Positions 60,480 to 64,000 of a stretch of 64,000 bases of DNA are shown here, piece by piece (position 1 is the stretch's first letter; the number at the start of each line of letters is the position of its first letter). The notes below the pieces were generated by a model that worked only from the letters and a program-made list of their open reading frames with translations, was not told the origin of the DNA and did no database searches. The DNA comes from Bacteroides faecalis (GTDB lineage Bacteria; Bacteroidota; Bacteroidia; Bacteroidales; Bacteroidaceae). The translations under genes were made by a program, and so were the position numbers. The DNA lies in assembly GCF_003865075.1 (NCBI RefSeq), contig NZ_BHWB01000010.1, positions 112,353-176,352 of the forward strand, written 5' to 3'.

Positions 60480-62985
60480 CTATTCCTTGTTTCTCCGTCT
60501 TTCGGCAAGCTGCCGGATGGCGGCTTCAATGTCGCCGCCCAGCTGCTCCGCCAGACGGTACACCTCTACTTTTTCCGTTTCTTCGGTGGTGTACGCCAGA
60601 TACTCTTCAGCACTAACTTCGGTGGCATAGACCGCCGACTGCGTGCCGCCCAGTCCTATCCACACTTCCTTGTAGAGCCTTGACGGGTTGTTCGCCATGT
60701 TGATGGAGAGTATCTGCGACTTCTCCTTCTCCGTCAGACCCAACAGGGACTGTATGGCATCAAACTTGTTCATGTACTTCCGCTGGTCGAGAAGGATTTT
60801 GCAATCGGAGTTGTTGATGATGCTTTCCTTGACCACGGGCGAGGAAATGATGTCGTCCACCTCCTGCGTCACCACGATTGCCTCCCCGTAATACTTGCGC
60901 ACGGTCTTGTACATATAGCGCAGGTATTCAGCCATGTTCGCCGAAGACAACGCCTTCCAAGCCTCTTCCACAATCAGTTGTTTCCTTACGCCTTTCAGAC
61001 GGCGCATCTTGTTGATGAAGGCTTCCATGATGATGATGGTCACGACCGGGAAAAGCTCGCGATTCTCCTTAATACTGTCAATCTCGAAGACGATGAACCG
61101 CTTGCCGAGCAGGTCGATGTTCTCCGTGGAGTTGAGCAGGAAGTCGTAGCGTCCGCCCCGGTAATACTGCCGCATGGTGGTGAGCATATTGTCGATGTTG
61201 AAGTCTGACTTCTCCACCTTTATCTCACGTTCCGCCAGTTCGCGGCGGTAGTCGTCGCGCATATACTCGTAGAAGGTGTTGAACGAGGGAACGATGCTCC
61301 GGTCAGCCCTGATACGCTCGATGTAGGCGTTCACCGCACTGCCCAGTTCGCCGCTTTCCGTCTTCGTCACTTTGTCATCCTCCGACTTCCAGAGCGTCAG
61401 CAGCAATGTCTTGATGCTGTCCTTCTTCTCCACGTCGAACACGTAATCATCGGTGTAGAACGGGTTGAACGAAATCGGTTTCTCCTCCGTGTAGGTGAAA
61501 TACACGCCATCCGCCCCGTTTGTCTTGCGCCGGATCATCTCGCACAAGCCCTGATAGGAGTTTCCCGTGTCCACTAATACCACGTGCGTACCTTGCTCGT
61601 AGTATTGCCTCACGAGGTGGTTCATGAAAAACGACTTGCCACTGCCCGAAGGACCCAACACGAACTTGTTGCGGTTGGTCGTGATGCCCCGCTTCATCGG
61701 CAGGTCGCTGATGTCGAGGTGCAACGGTTTTCCCGTAAGCCTGTCCACCATCTTGATGCCGAAGGGCGAGAGCGAACTGCGGTAGTTGGTTTCCTCCGTG
61801 AAGAGGCACACCGCCTGCTCAATGAAGGTGTGGAAACTCTCTTCCGCCGGGAAGTCCGCCGCGTTGCCGGGCATCGCCGCCCAGTAGAGCGTCGGGCAGT
61901 CGATAGTGTTGTGGCGGGGGACGCACTCCATGCTGGCAAGCTGGCTGCCCACATCGTTCTTGATATGCTTCAGTTCCTCCGCGTCATCGCTCCACGCCAT
62001 GACGTTGAAGTGCGCCCGTACCGAGGTCAGCCCGTAGGAATGGGCTTCGTTCAGGTACTGGTCTATCCACTCGCGGTTGATGCTGTTGCTCCGGCTGTAT
62101 CGGGAGAGCGACTGCATATTCCTCGCGGACTTCTCGAATTTCTGCAAATTTTCCTCGCTGTTGTCGATAATCACATACTGGTTGTAGATGTGGTTACAGG
62201 AAAGCAGCAGCCCCACGGGGGAGGCGAAGGAGAGGCGGCAGTCCGAACGGTCGGTGGAGAGTTTCTCGTAGCGGATGTCGGTAGCCACCTTTCCGGGCAT
62301 ATCCTCCGCGTTGGAGAGGGTGTGCAGGCACAGGCGGTTGTCACCGATGCGCATTTCCCTTGCCGAGAGGTCGATGTCCTGCAAGGCCGTGTCGCCTTCG
62401 GGCATGAGCGAGAAGTAACGCTCTATCAGCCCAGCGGACTTCTCCGTCCCGACAAGCTCGTCGGTGGAGAGGCGGCGCAGCCTGACAAAGCCGCTGTCGT
62501 TCATGATGCGCTCGAACTGTTCGGCGGCTTCCATGAACTTCCCGGCGGTTTCCCTGTCCAGCTCCTTCGGGATGATATGTCCCCGGCACAGCGTACTGAA
62601 GTTGCTCTGCATCCGGTTACGTTCCTTCGTCGTCTTGGTCAGGTAGAGATAGCAGGAGTGTTTCAGGTACGGACGCTCGTTGAAGTGTCGTTCAAAGGAG
62701 CGGCTCAAAAAGCTCATGTCATCCTTTTGCAGTTCCGGCTTGTAGCGTTCCTTGATGAACCAGTCCTGCTTATGCACGACGCAGAAGTCCGGCAGCACCT
62801 TGATAGCCTTGCACCAGCAGCCGTGTATTGCCTCGTACTCCGCGCCTGTCACGGTATAAAGCTCCGGCAGTTCCACCTCGAAAGCCACCGTGATGTCGGC
62901 GTCTTTGGAAATGATGCAGCCATGCTCCACCGACAGCAGGCGGGAACTTGTTTTCCAGTGTTGTCATTTTGGATGTATTTCTCAT
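60480..62985 (-). CDS. traG: TraG, VirB4-type conjugation ATPase, with an apparent frameshift near its start
   Basis: The gene should start at ATG 62985 (MRNTSKMTTLENKFP), which overlaps the traF stop as ATGA. After about 15 codons the frame shifts: one extra C around 62938-62941 moves the expected continuation (SVEHGCIISKDADITVAFEV) into another frame. That frame stays open for 816 codons from a GTG at 62930 to 60480. The rest is complete: CagE/VirB4-like N-terminal domain, Walker A GPSGSGKSFFMNHL (about 425 from the GTG), Walker B KQLIVEEAWKALSS and the downstream motifs VTQEVDDIISS. TraG powers assembly and substrate movement in the transfer machine. If the frameshift is real, only reinitiation at the GTG could make near-full-length protein. 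Confidence 0.88.
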
Positions 62986-63314
62986 GTCGTTTCTTCCTTT
63001 CGTTTCCGTTTGAATAATCGGGTGATCCGCCGCCGGTTGATAAGGTATCGGGGATGGCTCCTTGCCGCTCCCAATTTCATCAGCCCGTGTTCGCCGTACC
63101 GGGCGTTCAGCGCGAAGGTCTGCCATACAAGGACGGAAGACGATGCCGCGCCGAAGCCGATACATACCCACTGGTCGATGCCGACCATGTAGAGGATGAC
63201 GAACAGGACGAAGAGAGCCAGCAGACCTCCGCAGAAGATGAAGAGGTACTGAGCCTTCAAGCCCTTGAACTCGACCGGACGGCCGATACCCTTGTTTATC
63301 GGGTATTCAGCCAT
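62982..63314 (-). CDS. traF: Conjugal transfer protein TraF (DUF4133)
   Basis: 110 residues starting MAEYPINKGIGRPVEFKGLK, the DUF4133 signature; upstream codons in the same frame are not needed. Two membrane helices follow (YLFIFCGGLLALFVLFVILY and a second hydrophobic stretch), then a basic tail (INRRRITRLFKRKRKEETT). It corresponds to VirB3-like proteins and sits directly upstream of traG, overlapping it by four bases. Confidence 0.88.
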   Translation of the reverse strand: MAEYPINKGIGRPVEFKGLKAQYLFIFCGGLLALFVLFVILYMVGIDQWVCIGFGAASSSVLVWQTFALNARYGEHGLMKLGAARSHPRYLINRRRITRLFKRKRKEETT

Positions 63315-63324
63315 ACATTGTGTA

Positions 63325-63635
63325 TTAAAGGAAGAATGAGCGCAGGATAGTGGCAGCGACAATCAAGAAGATACAAGCCCCGAACCACGAGGCGGCGGTC
63401 TTCGAGGTGTCGGGGTCACCGGACGAGAACTTTCCGTACACTTTCACGCCGCCGATAAGCCCGACTACCGCGCCGATGGCGTAGATTAATTTCGTGCCGG
63501 GGTCGAAATACGAACTCACCATAGAGGTGGCTTCGTTGATGCCTGCCAGACCGTTTCCTTGCGCAAAGCGGAGGCGGTTGCGACAATCATAAGTGCCGCA
63601 GAGATGATGAACTTTTGTCTGATGTTCTTGTTCAT
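63325..63635 (-). pseudogene. traE: TraE (DUF4134), frameshifted in the signal peptide
   Basis: The ATG at 63635 opens MNKNIRQKFIISAALMIVAT, a signal peptide, but at GCTTTGCGC (about 63567-63575) one T seems to be missing. The expected continuation SAFAQGNGLAGINEATS is in another frame. The downstream frame carries the complete mature protein (MVSSYFDPGTKLIYAIGAVV, GGVKVYGKFSSGDPDTSKTA, WFGACIFLIVAATILRSFFL), a VirB2-like DUF4134 pilin-type subunit. Without repair the signal peptide and pilin are not joined. Confidence 0.8.
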
Positions 63636-63835
63636 AAACTGTTCTTGTTTTGTGCCGTCCAAAGGGTGGATAGTCCTTTTTAGGGCGGTTGATACTTGAT
63701 TACTTTACTTTGGTTTAGTGGTTGCCCGTTTGTTTCTACGGACTTGGGTGTGTCCGTTGCGGATTGGCTGTACCTTGTACCGCCGTGTGCATGGGTGTCG
63801 TCATTTTACGTTTTCATTTCCATTCTTTTTAGCTG

Positions 63836-64000
63836 TTATACATAGTTTCGGAAGTCGAACTCCTCGATGTTGTCGGGAATCACGAACACCTTTTCCTTTT
63901 GTTGTGTCACGGTCATGTTCACCGTGTCCACGAAAACTGCCATCGCCTTTGCAAGCCTCTCGCTCATTGTATCATCGGTCAGGCGTTCCGTTATTCTTGT
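63836..64000 (-). CDS. C-terminal end of a tra-region protein
   Basis: An open frame enters from the right edge and ends at TAA 63836-63838. The visible 54 residues read RITERLTDDTMSERLAKAMA, then a stretch ending KVFVIPDNIEEFDFRNYV. Gene order in CTnDOT-type elements would put traD or a neighbouring small gene here, but the family is not recognised. About 200 bases of apparently non-coding, G/T-rich sequence separate it from traE. Confidence 0.45.
   Translation of the reverse strand, partial: TRITERLTDDTMSERLAKAMAVFVDTVNMTVTQQKEKVFVIPDNIEEFDFRNYV

Noticed and set aside
61584..63017. 477-codon plus-strand ORF opposite traG
   Set aside because: It is a long antisense shadow of a GC-rich gene; the minus-strand TraG motifs are unmistakable.

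Overview
The window comes from a member of the Bacteroidales, almost certainly Bacteroides. The evidence is a SusC/SusD pair, Bacteroides-type promoters (TTTG near -33, TAnnTTTG near -7, usually 19 bases apart), a fused BioB-BioA gene, an NrfHA-ResB-CcsA nitrite reductase operon and CTnDOT-style tra genes. From memory, the bio and nrf neighbourhoods resemble the B. thetaiotaomicron/ovatus group; this was not checked.

Bases 1 to about 42,260 are ordinary chromosome. In order: the end of a DXS/transketolase-like gene; a lipoprotein; a secreted clan GH-A type glycosidase; two gene fragments fused back to back (a lipoprotein tail and the tail of an ECF sigma factor); a HAD phosphatase; a large sensor kinase; a two-gene operon for a metallo-beta-lactamase-fold protein and a tricorn-like protease; a Crp/Fnr regulator; a five-gene leftward operon for ammonia-forming nitrite reductase, cytochrome c assembly and a porin; a DEDDh exonuclease; a flavin-binding PPOX-family protein; an AraC regulator; a leftward hexuronate operon (LacI regulator, SDR-type fructuronate reductase, UxuA) with two candidate operators; a secreted sugar isomerase/epimerase-like protein; two small envelope or stress proteins; glycerate kinase; an MFS exporter; a sulfatase remnant; a solitary SusC/SusD pair; a DUF4421 protein; and the whole late biotin pathway (bioBA, bioF, bioG, bioC, bioD).

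From about 42,260 onward lies the left part of an integrative conjugative element of the CTnDOT type, which runs off the right edge. A truncated aldo/keto reductase marks the transition. Then come a kilobase of decayed DNA with hairpins, a large orphan lipoprotein, a repeat-rich stretch, a RhuM-like gene overlapping a tyrosine integrase, and a rightward module (small ORFs, PcfK, PcfJ, DUF3873). A leftward transfer operon follows, read from the right edge as traE, F, G, DUF3876, I, J, K, L, M, N, O, P, Q and lysozyme. traG and traE each carry an apparent one-base frameshift.

The point most worth a second look is an AT-rich single gene (51754-52389) at the convergence of the two ICE modules. 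It has its own hairpin and terminator, and its protein shows features of the ADP-ribosyltransferase fold. Other unexplained structure includes two intergenic arrays of different sequence but the same 22-base period, a leader-like N-terminal extension on BioBA, a cluster of TGTTGAG boxes beside the integrase, and paired GTGTnCGnACAC palindromes upstream of the hexuronate operon.
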